This document shows, piece after piece, positions 1-9,049 of a stretch of 64,000 nt of DNA. The notes under the pieces were generated by a model, which saw nothing but the letters and a program-made list of their open reading frames with translations, had not been told where the DNA came from and made no database searches. How positions within the stretch are numbered: position 1 is the stretch's first letter; each line of letters starts with the position of its first letter. This DNA comes from Planctomycetota bacterium. Lineage in GTDB: Bacteria > Planctomycetota > UBA1135 > GCA-002686595. Where the stretch lies: NCBI GenBank assembly GCA_016795325.1, contig JAEUHY010000015.1, forward strand, positions 248,001 through 312,000, given 5' to 3'. The translations under genes were made by a program, and so were the position numbers.

Positions 1-242
1 GGGGTCTCCACGACATGCACGGCAACGTGTTTGAGTGGTGCCTGGACTCGCACGCGGCGTACGCGGCTGGCCCCGTTACGGATCCGTTCGTGACGGGCGG
101 CACTTGGCGACTCCTTCGCGGCGGAAGTTGGTACGACAACACGAACAGCGGTCGCTCCGCGCGGCGCGTTCAGAATCCACCCAGCACGGCCGGCAAGTAC
201 TTCGGATTCCGGGTCGTACTCGCCCCGATTCTCGTCCCGTAG
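1..242 (+). CDS. C-terminal end of a formylglycine-generating-enzyme (FGE/SUMF1)-like domain protein, 5' truncated
   Basis: The reading frame is open from the window edge (first full codon at base 3) to the TAG at 240-242. The visible tail reads GLHDMHGNVFEWC, then LLRGGSWYDN and a closing KYFGFRVVLAP. This is the signature end of FGE-sulfatase (SUMF1) domains, whose members activate sulfatases or act as protein-modifying or binding domains. Many copies occur in planctomycetes, often fused to kinases or other modules, so the role of the whole protein cannot be read here. The ATG at 15 is internal and not the real start. It converges on the minus-strand lipid operon, with about 80 bp between. 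Confidence 0.85.
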   Translation, partial: GLHDMHGNVFEWCLDSHAAYAAGPVTDPFVTGGTWRLLRGGSWYDNTNSGRSARRVQNPPSTAGKYFGFRVVLAPILVP

Positions 243-321
243 ACAATCCGAGCACGATTTGGCGCCTCGTGCGCGGTCGCCGGGCGCCGGCCCATCAAGC
301 GCCGCGAAGGGCGTGCGCGAC

Positions 322-1323
322 TCAGTTTCGCGGCGCACGATCGCGCTGGACGATCAGCGCGTCCACCGTCGCGTCGGTCGAGACGAGCTCGCGATAGCCG
401 AAATCGCGCCGCGCCGGAGTCATGTCGTAGGAGTGCGACGTACCGAGCTGCAGCGCGACGAAGCGCGTCAGCGGCGGTTCGCTGGCGCGGCCGGTGAGCT
501 TCCAAAGCGTCTCGCACGTCGCGCCGAGCGCGTAGGCGCTGCGCAGCGAGAGCGAGCGGCGCACCGGCGGCAGGTCGAAGCGCGCGAGGAGCGCGTCGAT
601 CCACGGCCAGAGCTTCACGGGCTCGTTCTGGCCGATGAAGTACGCGCGGCCGGCGTGCGGAGCGCCGAGTTCGAGCGCGTCAGCGGCGAGCAAGTGCGCG
701 TGCGCGGCGTTGTCGACGGCGCACAGCGTGACCTCGTTCGAGCCGTCGCCGACGCGCACGAGCTTGCCGGCGTGCGCGCGAGCGAGCAGCCGCGGGATCA
801 GGTGCGGATCGCCGGGGCCGAAGATCAGGTGCGGGCGCAGCGCGGTCGTCGCGAGACCCCAGCGGCCGTTGACCGAGAGCGCGAGCTTCTCGGCGTGCGC
901 TTTTGTCTCGGGGTACGCGCACAAGTAGCGCTCGGGGTAGGGGAGATCGTTCGACGCGCGCAGGTGGTCCGCGCCGCCGAAGCACACGCTCGGGCTGCTG
1001 GTGAACACGAGCCTGCGCACGCGCCGCACCTCGCAGGCCGCGATGACGTTTTCGGTCCCGGTCACGTTGCTCGCGACGTATTCGGCGCGCGGTCCCCACA
1101 CGCCGGTCTTGGCGGCGACGTGGAACACGCACTCGACGCCCTTGAAGGCGTGGCGCAGCGCCTCGCGGTCCGAGAGGTCGAGCTGCACGACACGCGCGCC
1201 GAGTTTCTCGAGCTCCGGCGCCGGCCTGCGCGTTCCGGCGAGCACGTCGTCGCCGCGTTGGCGCAGTGCGCGCACGATGGCGCTGCCGAGGAAGCCGTTG
1301 GCGCCGGTGACGAGCGCTTTCAC
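322..1323 (-). CDS. oleD: OleD-like NAD(P)-dependent beta-keto acid reductase (SDR/3beta-HSD family)
   Basis: In head-to-head olefin synthesis OleD reduces the 2-alkyl-3-keto acid made by OleA to the 2-alkyl-3-hydroxy acid. The protein (333 aa from a GTG start) begins MKALVTGANGFLG, with the GxxGxxG nucleotide loop at residues 7-13. The catalytic pair is Y137xxxK141 in AYPETK. The C-terminal half carries OleD-typical stretches such as ETLWKLTG, PPLTRF and PARRDFGY. GTG at 1323 is chosen because the Rossmann strand starts right there and it overlaps the stop of the small ORF at 1320-1409 as GTGA. An upstream TTG at 1383 would add 20 residues unlike the family. Last gene of the operon. Confidence 0.88.
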   Translation of the reverse strand: MKALVTGANGFLGSAIVRALRQRGDDVLAGTRRPAPELEKLGARVVQLDLSDREALRHAFKGVECVFHVAAKTGVWGPRAEYVASNVTGTENVIAACEVRRVRRLVFTSSPSVCFGGADHLRASNDLPYPERYLCAYPETKAHAEKLALSVNGRWGLATTALRPHLIFGPGDPHLIPRLLARAHAGKLVRVGDGSNEVTLCAVDNAAHAHLLAADALELGAPHAGRAYFIGQNEPVKLWPWIDALLARFDLPPVRRSLSLRSAYALGATCETLWKLTGRASEPPLTRFVALQLGTSHSYDMTPARRDFGYRELVSTDATVDALIVQRDRAPRN

Positions 1324-1409
1324 AGCGAAACCCCGACGGACAGCGCCTTGCGGCCCGAAGACGGCGCAGCGCCGTGTCGACAAGCCGCGTCGATGAAGCG
1401 CACGTTCAT
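1320..1409 (-). CDS. 29-codon small ORF translationally coupled between oleC and oleD
   Basis: An ATG at 1407-1409 overlaps the oleC stop (ATGA), and its TGA at 1320-1322 overlaps the oleD GTG start (GTGA). It encodes a 29-residue peptide beginning MNVRFIDAAC and ending ALSVGVSL. It has no recognisable domain. Its two perfect stop/start overlaps match the junction style of this whole operon. It may only serve to carry ribosomes from oleC to oleD, or it may be a real microprotein. It could also be chance, since GC-rich DNA keeps frames open. Confidence 0.4.
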   Translation of the reverse strand: MNVRFIDAACRHGAAPSSGRKALSVGVSL

Positions 1410-3037
1410 TGCAGTTGCTCGGTCGCCCAACGCTTGAGCGCCCCGCGGTCGATCTTGGCGTTGTGGCGCACGTCGACCGGCAGAGCGCGCCGGAACAGCA
1501 CCTGTTCGACGCGCGCGCCGAGCGGATGCGCAGCGCCCGCAGCGCGGATCTGCGCTGCGAGCGAAGCGCGTTGCGCCTCCGAGTTCGGCCGATCGGTTGC
1601 GTGAAGCTCGACGACGAGCACGGGCCGTTCGCGTCCGCGCTCGCCGACGCCCACCAGCGCGCAGCGCGCGATGCTGGCGTGCGAGCGGAACACGTTCTCG
1701 ACCGCGACGGGCCCGAACACGCCGAGCTCGGTCTCGAGCCGGTGCGACTTGCGGCCCTGGAACCAGATGGCGCCGCTCTCGTCCATGCGCACGAGGTCGC
1801 CCATGCGATGCCAAACGCGCGCGCCGTCGCGAATCTTCGACGCTGCGGTGTGATCGGGTTCGAAGGCGTATTCGCGCGTCACTTGCGGGCCGCTCACGAT
1901 GAGCTCACCGAGTTCGCCTGGCTTCACGAGCAACTCGTCGCGCCAGAGCGGAACGGGCTCGTCGCTGATCGCGATCACGCGCGCCTCGCAGGTCGGCGCT
2001 GGACGGCCGACGAAGTTGCCCGCGCCGCTCGCGGTTCGCGCGCTGGCCGCGAGGATTTCGGCGCCGCTCGCGCTGGACACCGGCAGCGACTCGGTCGCGC
2101 CGTAGGGCGTGTGCACGTCGCCATCGGGGAGCATCGCGCGGCACTCCTCGACCATGCTGGGATGCACCGGCGCGCCGGCGATCATCAAGCGCTCGAGTCC
2201 GTACAGCTTCACGCCGTGGCGCGCGCACCACGGGGCCACGCGTCGCCAGATGGCCGGCGAACCGAAGCACTGCACGGCGTTGTGGGCTTGGAGCGCCCGC
2301 ACGACTTCCTCGGGGTTCGCGCGCGCCGGACGCGAGAAGTCGATCCGGGGCAGCACGGTCGTGAGTCCGAGCGCGGGCCCGAACAGCGCGAACGGAGCGA
2401 AGCACGCGACGTCGACGTCGCCCTCGTGCATGCCGTACAGCTCGCGCAGCGCCTCGGTCTGCGCCACGCACATCCCGTGCGTGTACACGACGCCCTTGGC
2501 GGGCCCCGTGCTGCCCGAGGTGAACAGGATCGCCGCGGGATCGTCGGTGAAGGTCTGCGTCGGCTCGAAGACGCCTTCTTCGTCGTCGATGATCTTGTTC
2601 AGGGGCGTGCCGCCGAGCGCGAGGCGATCGGTCGTCAGGGTCACGTGCACGGAGCGGAAGGCGTCGCCGAGCAGCAGCCTGAGCAGGCACGCCGCCGTCG
2701 TTCCGACGAAGCCGCGCGGCGCGATGCGGCGCACGCACGCGAGCACGCCTGCGCGTCCCATCGCCGGATCGATGAGCGCGGGAACTGCGCCCATGCGCAT
2801 CAGCGCAAAGAGCACCGCGACCCACTCCGGTCCGGGCTTGACGAACACCAGCACGCGGTCACCGCGCGCGAGGCCGGCGCGCTTCATGGCGTGAGCCACA
2901 AGATCGATGCGGCGTTCGAGCTGCGCGAACGACGTCGTGCGCCAGTCGTGCGCGCCGGGCGTGATCAGCGCGGCCTGCTCGGGCGCACGGCGTGCTTGCG
3001 CTCGCACCAGGCTTGCAACGTTGAGGAGTTCGCTCAC
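1406..3037 (-). CDS. oleC: OleC-like beta-lactone synthetase (AMP-binding ANL superfamily)
   Basis: OleC adenylates the 2-alkyl-3-hydroxy acid and cyclises it to a beta-lactone. The 543-aa protein shows the ANL P-loop at about residues 171-182 (ILFTSGSTGPAKG). It then has the OleC-like stretch FAPFALFGPALGL, the YGATES motif, and a C-terminal ligase subdomain (MGDLVRMDESGAIWFQGR). The GTG start at 3037 overlaps the oleB stop by four bases (GTGA) and gives a normal N-terminus, MSELLNVASLV. A longer upstream reading runs back through oleB and is spurious. A generic acyl-CoA ligase is the alternative, but flanking OleB and OleD make OleC much more likely. Confidence 0.9.
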   Translation of the reverse strand: MSELLNVASLVRAQARRAPEQAALITPGAHDWRTTSFAQLERRIDLVAHAMKRAGLARGDRVLVFVKPGPEWVAVLFALMRMGAVPALIDPAMGRAGVLACVRRIAPRGFVGTTAACLLRLLLGDAFRSVHVTLTTDRLALGGTPLNKIIDDEEGVFEPTQTFTDDPAAILFTSGSTGPAKGVVYTHGMCVAQTEALRELYGMHEGDVDVACFAPFALFGPALGLTTVLPRIDFSRPARANPEEVVRALQAHNAVQCFGSPAIWRRVAPWCARHGVKLYGLERLMIAGAPVHPSMVEECRAMLPDGDVHTPYGATESLPVSSASGAEILAASARTASGAGNFVGRPAPTCEARVIAISDEPVPLWRDELLVKPGELGELIVSGPQVTREYAFEPDHTAASKIRDGARVWHRMGDLVRMDESGAIWFQGRKSHRLETELGVFGPVAVENVFRSHASIARCALVGVGERGRERPVLVVELHATDRPNSEAQRASLAAQIRAAGAAHPLGARVEQVLFRRALPVDVRHNAKIDRGALKRWATEQLQ

Positions 3038-3960
3038 GACTGCAGCGGATGCGCCGCGAGGAACTCTTGCATCCAACGCGCGACGTTCTCGGGCTCGTCT
3101 TCGCTGACCCAGTGCCCGGCGTTTTCGGCGACATGCACCTGCGCCTGGGGAAATCGCGCGCGCCACTGCTCGAGGTACCAGGGCGTGAAGCACCAGTCGC
3201 GCAGGCCCCAGATCACGCACATCGGCTTGCCCGAGAGCTTCGAGAGACCCTGTTCGATCTTCTCGAGCGTCGCGTAGCTGCGGTGCGAGTGTGCGAGCGG
3301 AATGTCCTCGACGAAACGATGCGTAGCGATGCGCTCGCGCCAGTTCGAATACGGCGCGAGCATGCCCACGGCGCTCTCGCCGCGAAGTCCGCCGCGTTGT
3401 TCGGTCGCCATCACACGCGCGGCGCCGGCGAAGGCGTTGAAGCCGCGCACGGCGAGTTCGCCGAGGATCGGCGTGCGGCACACGCGGATGCGCAACGGGG
3501 CTTCGCCGCCGGTGAAGGCCGCGGTGTTCATCACCACCAGGCGCGCGATGCGCTCTGGAAAACGCGTCGCCAGGCCCATGCCGATCGCGCCGCCCCAGTC
3601 GTGCATCACGAGCGTGATGTTGCGCAGCTCCAGGCGCTCGACGAGCGCGACGAGGTTCGCGACGTGCTGCTCGAGCGTGTAGTCGTACTCCTGCGGCTTG
3701 TCGGACCAGCCGCAGCCGATGTGGTCCGGCGCGACGCAGCGCCGCTCGCTCGAAAAGCGCGTGATCAGCCGCCGCCAGAGGAACGACCAGGTCGGATTGC
3801 CGTGCACGAAGAGAAGCGGCTCGGCGGCGCGCGGTCCTTCGTCGACGTAGTGCAGCGCGAGTTCGCCGAGCTCGAGAAAGTGCGGCGCGAACGGATACTC
3901 GCGCGCAAACGGGCGCGTGCGCTCGATGGCGCGCCGCGTGCGGTCGACCGGAGCGCTCAA
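3034..3960 (-). CDS. oleB: OleB-like beta-lactone decarboxylase (alpha/beta-hydrolase, haloalkane dehalogenase-like)
   Basis: OleB opens and decarboxylates the cis-beta-lactone made by OleC to a cis-olefin. The 308-aa alpha/beta-hydrolase carries HGNPTWSF (oxyanion region, N55), nucleophile D121 in VMHDWGG, acid D255 in WGLRDWCF and base H283 in AGHWVSEDEP. An aspartate nucleophile with HGNPTW is the haloalkane-dehalogenase/OleB arrangement, not an esterase one. The start is a TTG at 3958-3960 that overlaps the stop of the phosphopantetheinyl transferase (TTGA). No ATG or GTG fits better. A true haloalkane dehalogenase is the alternative, but the adjacent oleC and oleD argue against it. Confidence 0.87.
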   Translation of the reverse strand: MSAPVDRTRRAIERTRPFAREYPFAPHFLELGELALHYVDEGPRAAEPLLFVHGNPTWSFLWRRLITRFSSERRCVAPDHIGCGWSDKPQEYDYTLEQHVANLVALVERLELRNITLVMHDWGGAIGMGLATRFPERIARLVVMNTAAFTGGEAPLRIRVCRTPILGELAVRGFNAFAGAARVMATEQRGGLRGESAVGMLAPYSNWRERIATHRFVEDIPLAHSHRSYATLEKIEQGLSKLSGKPMCVIWGLRDWCFTPWYLEQWRARFPQAQVHVAENAGHWVSEDEPENVARWMQEFLAAHPLQS

Positions 3961-4565
3961 CCGTGCTCCTCGGCGGCGCTCGAGATGGGCGAGTGCACCG
4001 TGAGCCACACGGGCTCGGCGCCGTCCGCGCGGCTTACGGAGACGACGAACTGCGGCTCGACGAGTTGGCGCACCGTGCGTTCCACGCCGTCGCACGCCAC
4101 GCGAAGAACATCCGCGCCTTCCAGCGCCACGATGCGGCAGCGCTCGAGCCCTCCGAGGCCGACACCCAGCTCCTTGAGCACGGCCTCTTTCGCCGTCCAG
4201 GCGCGCAGGAACATCTGCGGCGTGAGTTCGCCGAGCAGCGCGAGCTCCCCCACGCTCAGCACGCGCTCGACCACTTCGGCGCGCGCGTCGCGCTGGTTTT
4301 CGACGTCGACGCCCACGCGCTGCTCGCTCACGACGCCCGCCACGAAGCGCTCGCAGTGGCTCACGGACCAGTTCCAACCCTGGTAAGGCAGCGGCACGTC
4401 ATCGGCGTCCTTCTCGAAGCGCATGGCGGGCGCGAGCGCCGCTTGCGCCGAAAGTCGCGCGGCGCGGCGCGCGTGCTCGGACTGGAGCAGCACACGCGTG
4501 CGGCCGCGCGCGGGCTCGATCGGCAAGGGAGCAACGGCGACGAAGAGTTTGGCGGCGTGCGTCAT
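3957..4565 (-). CDS. 4'-phosphopantetheinyl transferase (Sfp/AcpT type)
   Basis: It transfers the phosphopantetheine arm of CoA onto a carrier-protein serine. The presumed client is the ACP of this operon. The 202-aa protein shows the family motifs in order: WSVSH (about 66-70), GVDVEN (85-90, Mg-binding acidic residues) and [13 protein letters not shown] (119-131, W-x-x-K-E-A). It starts at ATG 4565, overlapping the enoyl reductase stop (ATGA), and its own stop overlaps the oleB TTG. A private activating enzyme supports the idea that the pathway runs on its own carrier protein rather than on the housekeeping ACP. Confidence 0.9.
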   Translation of the reverse strand: MTHAAKLFVAVAPLPIEPARGRTRVLLQSEHARRAARLSAQAALAPAMRFEKDADDVPLPYQGWNWSVSHCERFVAGVVSEQRVGVDVENQRDARAEVVERVLSVGELALLGELTPQMFLRAWTAKEAVLKELGVGLGGLERCRIVALEGADVLRVACDGVERTVRQLVEPQFVVSVSRADGAEPVWLTVHSPISSAAEEHG

Positions 4566-5383
4566 GGCGCAGGCGGCGCCTGCGAGAAGCGCCGCACGAT
4601 CTCTTTGTCGAAGAAGTTGAAACCCATGCCCGCGTCGACGATCAGGCCCTGGCCGTTGATTCCGCTCGAGCGCTCGGAGAGCAGGAACGCAGCTGTGTTC
4701 GCGACTTCGTCCGTCTTGAGCGCGCTGTGGCGCAACGTGGCGCCCTCCGCGAACAGGTAGTTGTCCATGTACCCCGGGATTCCGGCGGATGCCGAGGTCT
4801 TGAGCGGACCGGCCTTCACGGCGTTGAAGCGCACGCCGCGTTCGGCGAAGGACTTGGCGAGGAACACGACGGCCGCGTCGAGCGCTGCCTTCACCGGCGC
4901 CATGTACCCGTAGCTCTCGGCCGCCATGGTCGTGGTCGAGATCGAGATCGTCACGACCGCCGCGGGGCGCGCGAGGTGCGGCTTGAACGCGTTCGCGAGC
5001 GCCACGAGCGAGAAGCACGACACGTCGACCGCTTGGAGGAAGTCGGTGCGCGCGGTTTCGTCGAACGGAACCAGACCGCGTGAGTAGTTGGCGAAGGCGA
5101 TCGAGTGGACCAGTCCGTGCACTGGGCCGTGCGACGCGCCGATTGCCGCGGCCGCCGCTTCGATCTGCGCTGCGTGCTCGACGTCGCAGACGTAGATGGG
5201 CGCGGGTGCGAGCAGCTTCTCGAGCTCGGCCTTGCGCGCGTCACTGCGCACCATGTGGACGACGTTCGCGCCGGCCTCGCGCAGCGCCTTGTGCACGAAG
5301 TAGGCCACGCTCTTCTTGTTGGCGACGCCGGCGACGACGATCGTCTTGCCCGCCAGGCCCAGAAAATCCGAAGGCGCGCTCAT
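4562..5383 (-). CDS. FabI-like enoyl-[acyl-carrier-protein] reductase (SDR)
   Basis: It reduces the trans-2-enoyl thioester in the last step of each fatty-acid elongation round. The 273-aa SDR has [12 protein letters not shown] near the N-terminus (FabI-type G-x5-S nucleotide site, about 19-28). The FabI-spaced catalytic pair is Y158-x6-K165 in [12 protein letters not shown]. The usual FabI version has Asn and Met-Gly between these residues, so this is a divergent member that may take an unusual substrate. It starts at ATG 5383, overlapping the FabZ stop (ATGA). It is likely a pathway-specific paralogue rather than the housekeeping enzyme; that is inferred from context. Confidence 0.87.
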   Translation of the reverse strand: MSAPSDFLGLAGKTIVVAGVANKKSVAYFVHKALREAGANVVHMVRSDARKAELEKLLAPAPIYVCDVEHAAQIEAAAAAIGASHGPVHGLVHSIAFANYSRGLVPFDETARTDFLQAVDVSCFSLVALANAFKPHLARPAAVVTISISTTTMAAESYGYMAPVKAALDAAVVFLAKSFAERGVRFNAVKAGPLKTSASAGIPGYMDNYLFAEGATLRHSALKTDEVANTAAFLLSERSSGINGQGLIVDAGMGFNFFDKEIVRRFSQAPPAP

Positions 5384-5823
5384 GCGCTCGCGCCGCCCGT
5401 CACGGCGACCACCAGTTTGGCGCGCAGCACCGTCTCACCGCCGCAGGTGATCTTGACGTCGACGTAGCGCGCCGGACCGACGCGCTCATCGAGCTTGACC
5501 TCGCACTGCAGCGTCTCGCCGGGCCGCACCATGCGTTTGAAGCGCGCGTCGGCGATCTTCGTGAGCACGGGCGTCGCGCCGGCTTCGCGCGGATCGTTTG
5601 CGAACAAGATCGCCGAGCTTTGTGCGGCCATCTCGCACAGCAGCACTCCCGGCAGGATCGGATTGCCCGGGTAGTGGCCGCGGAAGAAGGGCGCGTCCTC
5701 CTTGGCGCGCCACTGCGTCAGCACGCGGCGCTCGTCGCGCTCGAGCACGGCGTCGACGAACAGGAACGGGTCGCGGTGGGGCAGCACCGCGTGCACGGCG
5801 TCGAGCTGGGCGTTGTCGGTCAC
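5380..5823 (-). CDS. FabZ-like 3-hydroxyacyl-ACP dehydratase (hotdog fold)
   Basis: It dehydrates 3-hydroxyacyl-ACP to trans-2-enoyl-ACP. The 147-aa protein starts at a GTG (5821-5823) that overlaps the stop of the preceding FAD oxidoreductase. It has [11 protein letters not shown] (12-24), then [23 protein letters not shown] with the FabZ catalytic pair H50 and E64, and normal family length. It supplies the dehydratase for the operon's type II synthase. No ketoreductase gene (FabG) is visible in the operon. That step may be shared with primary metabolism or done by another enzyme. Confidence 0.9.
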   Translation of the reverse strand: MTDNAQLDAVHAVLPHRDPFLFVDAVLERDERRVLTQWRAKEDAPFFRGHYPGNPILPGVLLCEMAAQSSAILFANDPREAGATPVLTKIADARFKRMVRPGETLQCEVKLDERVGPARYVDVKITCGGETVLRAKLVVAVTGGASA

Positions 5824-7295
5824 GGGCGCGCCTCGAGGAGCGAGTGGAGTTGGCTGTCGACCTTGTTGGCCGTGATCACGCCGTAGTTCGCCGCTCCCAG
5901 CCAACCCGACATGATGATTCCGACCGAGCCGGAGTGGTGCAGCCCTTCGACGTGCTGCGGCAGCTCCATGCTGTACTTCAGGCCTTCGAACTTGGTGCCG
6001 AAGGACGCGCCGCGCCAGTGCTGCGTGTAGAACTCGAAGGTGCGCGGCGTGGCGGCTTCGATGTGGTCGAGCTTGGCGCGGACGCCGGGCACGTAGCCCT
6101 CGAGGCAGGCCAGCGTGTCGTCGATCAAGCGCTGCTTCTCGCGCGCGTACGAGGCTTCGTCGAGTTCGGCCCAGTCCGCCCAGTTGGCGTTCGTGGAGCT
6201 CACGATCGCGTAGCGCTCCGAGCCCGGCCGCGTCTTGGGGTAGTAGAACGAGAAGGTGCGCGATTCTCCGTGCAGGTCGCACAGCGCCGGCGAGTCGAAG
6301 GTCGGCCGCGTCGAGGTGAAGAGCAGGTCCGTGATCCACGGAAGCGTCTGGCCCTCACGCACGCCCATGTAGACCTGACAACTCGAGTTGTTGAGGCGCA
6401 CGTCGTTCACGCCCGCGACGAACTCGGCCGGAAAGTGCTGCTCGCCGACGAGCTTGAGGATCGTGTGCTTGAGGTTGGCGTTCGAGATCACGGCGCGCGC
6501 CGCGAGCAGGCGACCGTCGACCAGCACGCCGGCGACGCGGCCCTGTTCGACCACGATGCGTTCGACCTGCGCGTTGTTGAACAGCTCGACGCCGTTGCGC
6601 TCGAGTTCGGCCTTCATCGCCTTGATCAGCCAGTCCGTGCCGCCGGAGAACGTGTACACGCCCTTCGACATGAAGTTCGAGAACACGATGGCGTAGGTGA
6701 TCGCCGGGTCGTCGAGCGTGGAGCCGTTGGCGTACGCGATCGGCTCGAGCAGCAAGCGATGGACGTCGTTGCGGCCGGGGAAGAAGCGCTCGAACACGTC
6801 GGCGACCGTGTCGGTCGGATCGTCGTAGAAGTTCAGGGAGCGCAGGTAGTCGAAGAACTCCTGCACACGTTCGCGCGACTGGCCGAAGACGCTGACGAGC
6901 TTGTCGGTGAAGTCCTCGCGCGTGAAGGTCGTGTCGAAGCGGAACTGCGGATTGTCGAAGCGGACGCCGTCGAGCTGCACGATGCGGCTGGCGATTTCGC
7001 TGGTCCAATAGCGCTTGCAGGTCTTGAGCATCCCGACCGGGAAGCCGTGCAGCGAGATGTCGAAGGTGTGGCCGCCGCGGCGTTTGAACCACGTGGCCAT
7101 GCCGCCGAAGTTGTAGTGCTGCTCGAGGAGCGCGACCTTGTAGCCCAGCCTCCCGAGCACGTTCGCCGCCGTCAGTCCCGCGAGGCCGCTGCCGACGACG
7201 ATCAAGTCGTAGGCGCTCTTCGCGTTCGCCACGGAACTCGTCGCGCGCGGCTTCTTGCCGTCGCTCGAGCCGCGGAAGTACTTGCGCTCGCTCAT
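5820..7295 (-). CDS. CrtI/phytoene desaturase-like FAD oxidoreductase (copy 2)
   Basis: A 491-aa flavoprotein with the dinucleotide-binding motif GSGLAG at 35-40 and the following [16 protein letters not shown] stretch typical of CrtI/RetSat-type desaturases and isomerases. The C-terminal FAD contact region is [18 protein letters not shown] basic, Ser-rich N-terminal extension of about 28 residues precedes the Rossmann strand. ATG 7295 is chosen over GTG 7298 because AAGGAG lies four bases before the ATG. The ATG shares one base with the preceding stop (TGATG). Known relatives desaturate or saturate long polyenes; the substrate here is unknown but is presumably an ACP-bound or free acyl chain. 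Confidence 0.83.
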   Translation of the reverse strand: MSERKYFRGSSDGKKPRATSSVANAKSAYDLIVVGSGLAGLTAANVLGRLGYKVALLEQHYNFGGMATWFKRRGGHTFDISLHGFPVGMLKTCKRYWTSEIASRIVQLDGVRFDNPQFRFDTTFTREDFTDKLVSVFGQSRERVQEFFDYLRSLNFYDDPTDTVADVFERFFPGRNDVHRLLLEPIAYANGSTLDDPAITYAIVFSNFMSKGVYTFSGGTDWLIKAMKAELERNGVELFNNAQVERIVVEQGRVAGVLVDGRLLAARAVISNANLKHTILKLVGEQHFPAEFVAGVNDVRLNNSSCQVYMGVREGQTLPWITDLLFTSTRPTFDSPALCDLHGESRTFSFYYPKTRPGSERYAIVSSTNANWADWAELDEASYAREKQRLIDDTLACLEGYVPGVRAKLDHIEAATPRTFEFYTQHWRGASFGTKFEGLKYSMELPQHVEGLHHSGSVGIIMSGWLGAANYGVITANKVDSQLHSLLEARP

Positions 7296-8689
7296 CACGC
7301 TCCTTGCGGCGCCATCAGCGTTCGATTGGCGATCATGATGCCCGACAGCAGCGTTCCGACGATGCCGACCAAGCCCTGGTCCGTGCCGATCACGTGCACG
7401 CCGCGCACGTCGCTGGCGCCGTCGCGCAGCTTGCGCGGGCTGCCGTACACCGCGCCGCCGCGTTTGCCCGTGTAGCGCTCGATCGTGAGCGGCGTGAAGG
7501 TGTCGCTCCAGCGCGCGTGGAGGCGCGCGTCGGCGCCGAAGTTCGCGATTGCGCGCTGCACCGCGTCGTACACACGCGCCTTTTCGCCGCGGTATTGCTC
7601 GGGCCCGAGCGCCTTCCAGCGCGCGTAGTTCGCCATCACCGTCGCGCGCAGGCAGCCCTCTTCGAGCGGCGTCTTGCTCGCGTAGTTGTTGGGGCAGGTG
7701 AGCACGCCGCTGCGCAGATCGACGAGCTCGTCAGGGCAGGCGTACTCGAAGCGCTCGCCGTCGTTGAAGAACGTGATGGTGGCCTCGTGTCCGAGCTCGC
7801 GCGGTTCGCAGTCGAGCACCGTGGTCGTCTCCACGAACGTGAGGCGCCCGATGTCGCGCTCGTCGACGGCCAGTCCGCACAGCTGGCGCGTCTCCACCAG
7901 ACCAGCGGAGCTCAGCACGCACTCGCTTTCGAGCAGCGTCCCATCGTCCAGCTCCACGCCGCGCGCTGCTCCGGCCTCGGTGACGATGCGCTTCACGCCG
8001 CTCTTGGTGCGCAGCTCGCCGCCCTCGGAGCGCAGCCGCTCGCGCAGGATGTCGAGGATCAGCTTCACGCCGCCCTCGGGCCGCGCCATGCCTTCGACGT
8101 GGATGCTGCGGAACAGCACGCCGTAGTCGTTCCACGACATGTCGCGTTCGGTGGGGCAGCCGTAGTAGCTGGCGCCCGCCATCAACATCTCGATCAGCAA
8201 CGGGTCGCGGAAGAACTCGCCGAGCTTGGCGCGCGCGCTGGTCGCAAAGCCCTCCGGCGAGTCGTCGTTGAAGGTCGGCAGCGCGGCGAGCAGGCGCTCG
8301 AAGGACGGCGCTTCCGCCGGGAAAACCCGCGCGATCTCCGAGCGCAGCAGTTCCGGATCGTTGGAGTAGCGCAGGCGCACCAACTCGCCGCCGACTCGGA
8401 ACACGGTCTGCGAAAACCCTTGGGGCGCGAGCTCGAAGGCTTCGTAGGGGATGCGCAGTTGGCGCAGCAGCCGCGTCAGCGGCGTGCCCGGCGTTCCGCG
8501 CGGAACGTAGTTGGTGAGCGCGTGCAGCCCGGTGTCGAGCCGCCGCCCTTCGCGCTTGAAGAACGAGTTGAGCCCGCCCCACAGGTAGTGGCGCTCGAGC
8601 ACGAGCGTGCGCTTGCCCATCTGGGCCAGCCGGATGCCTGCGGCCAGGCCGCTCATTCCGGCGCCGATGACGATCGCGTCGAAGCGCAT
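7295..8689 (-). CDS. CrtI/phytoene desaturase-like FAD oxidoreductase (copy 1)
   Basis: A 464-aa flavoprotein starting [20 protein letters not shown], with GxGxxG at 9-14 and the CrtI-type [17 protein letters not shown] segment. The C-terminal motif [17 protein letters not shown] contacts FAD. It is clearly related to the following copy 2 but divergent across most of its length, so the two are unlikely to be a recent duplication. They may act at different positions or as a pair. It follows the ACP gene by 24 bp. A conventional carotenoid role is possible, but no phytoene synthase or other crt gene is nearby. Confidence 0.82.
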   Translation of the reverse strand: MRFDAIVIGAGMSGLAAGIRLAQMGKRTLVLERHYLWGGLNSFFKREGRRLDTGLHALTNYVPRGTPGTPLTRLLRQLRIPYEAFELAPQGFSQTVFRVGGELVRLRYSNDPELLRSEIARVFPAEAPSFERLLAALPTFNDDSPEGFATSARAKLGEFFRDPLLIEMLMAGASYYGCPTERDMSWNDYGVLFRSIHVEGMARPEGGVKLILDILRERLRSEGGELRTKSGVKRIVTEAGAARGVELDDGTLLESECVLSSAGLVETRQLCGLAVDERDIGRLTFVETTTVLDCEPRELGHEATITFFNDGERFEYACPDELVDLRSGVLTCPNNYASKTPLEEGCLRATVMANYARWKALGPEQYRGEKARVYDAVQRAIANFGADARLHARWSDTFTPLTIERYTGKRGGAVYGSPRKLRDGASDVRGVHVIGTDQGLVGIVGTLLSGIMIANRTLMAPQGA

Positions 8690-8713
8690 GGTGGCTGGAC
8701 GCGGACGCGCGAC

Positions 8714-8989
8714 TCAGCGCGCGGCGGTCTGCACGAGCTGCTTGCCGGCCAGCTTCGGGCCGAGGTAATCGACGCAGCCCTTGAGCGTGGCGAGCTGCAT
8801 GTAGTCCTCCTCGGGGACCTGCACGCCGTAGCGCTTGCGCAGCTCCATCACGATGTCGAGGAAGTCCATCGAGTCGAGCTCGATCTGGTCGCGCAGGCGC
8901 ACGTCGAGCGCTAGCCCAGAGAGATCCTCGTCGGGCGCGATGGTGGCGATGATGTCCTTGACGGCGATGACGACTTCTTCGTTGCTCAT
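8714..8989 (-). CDS. acyl carrier protein
   Basis: A 91-aa acidic four-helix carrier. The phosphopantetheine attachment serine is S40 in QIELDSMDFLD; here DSM replaces the more usual DSL. Length is slightly over the normal 75-85 because of a short C-terminal tail (GKQLVQTAAR). It lies 60 bp after the ketosynthase gene, the largest gap within the operon, and 24 bp before the first FAD oxidoreductase. Together with the ketosynthase, dehydratase and enoyl reductase it forms a dedicated type II acyl-chain assembly system. Confidence 0.92.
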   Translation of the reverse strand: MSNEEVVIAVKDIIATIAPDEDLSGLALDVRLRDQIELDSMDFLDIVMELRKRYGVQVPEEDYMQLATLKGCVDYLGPKLAGKQLVQTAAR

Positions 8990-9049
8990 GGGAGGGGGCG
9001 CCGTCCGGGGGTGGGGGACGACGTTGTTCGTGTGGGTGGGGTGGCGTGA

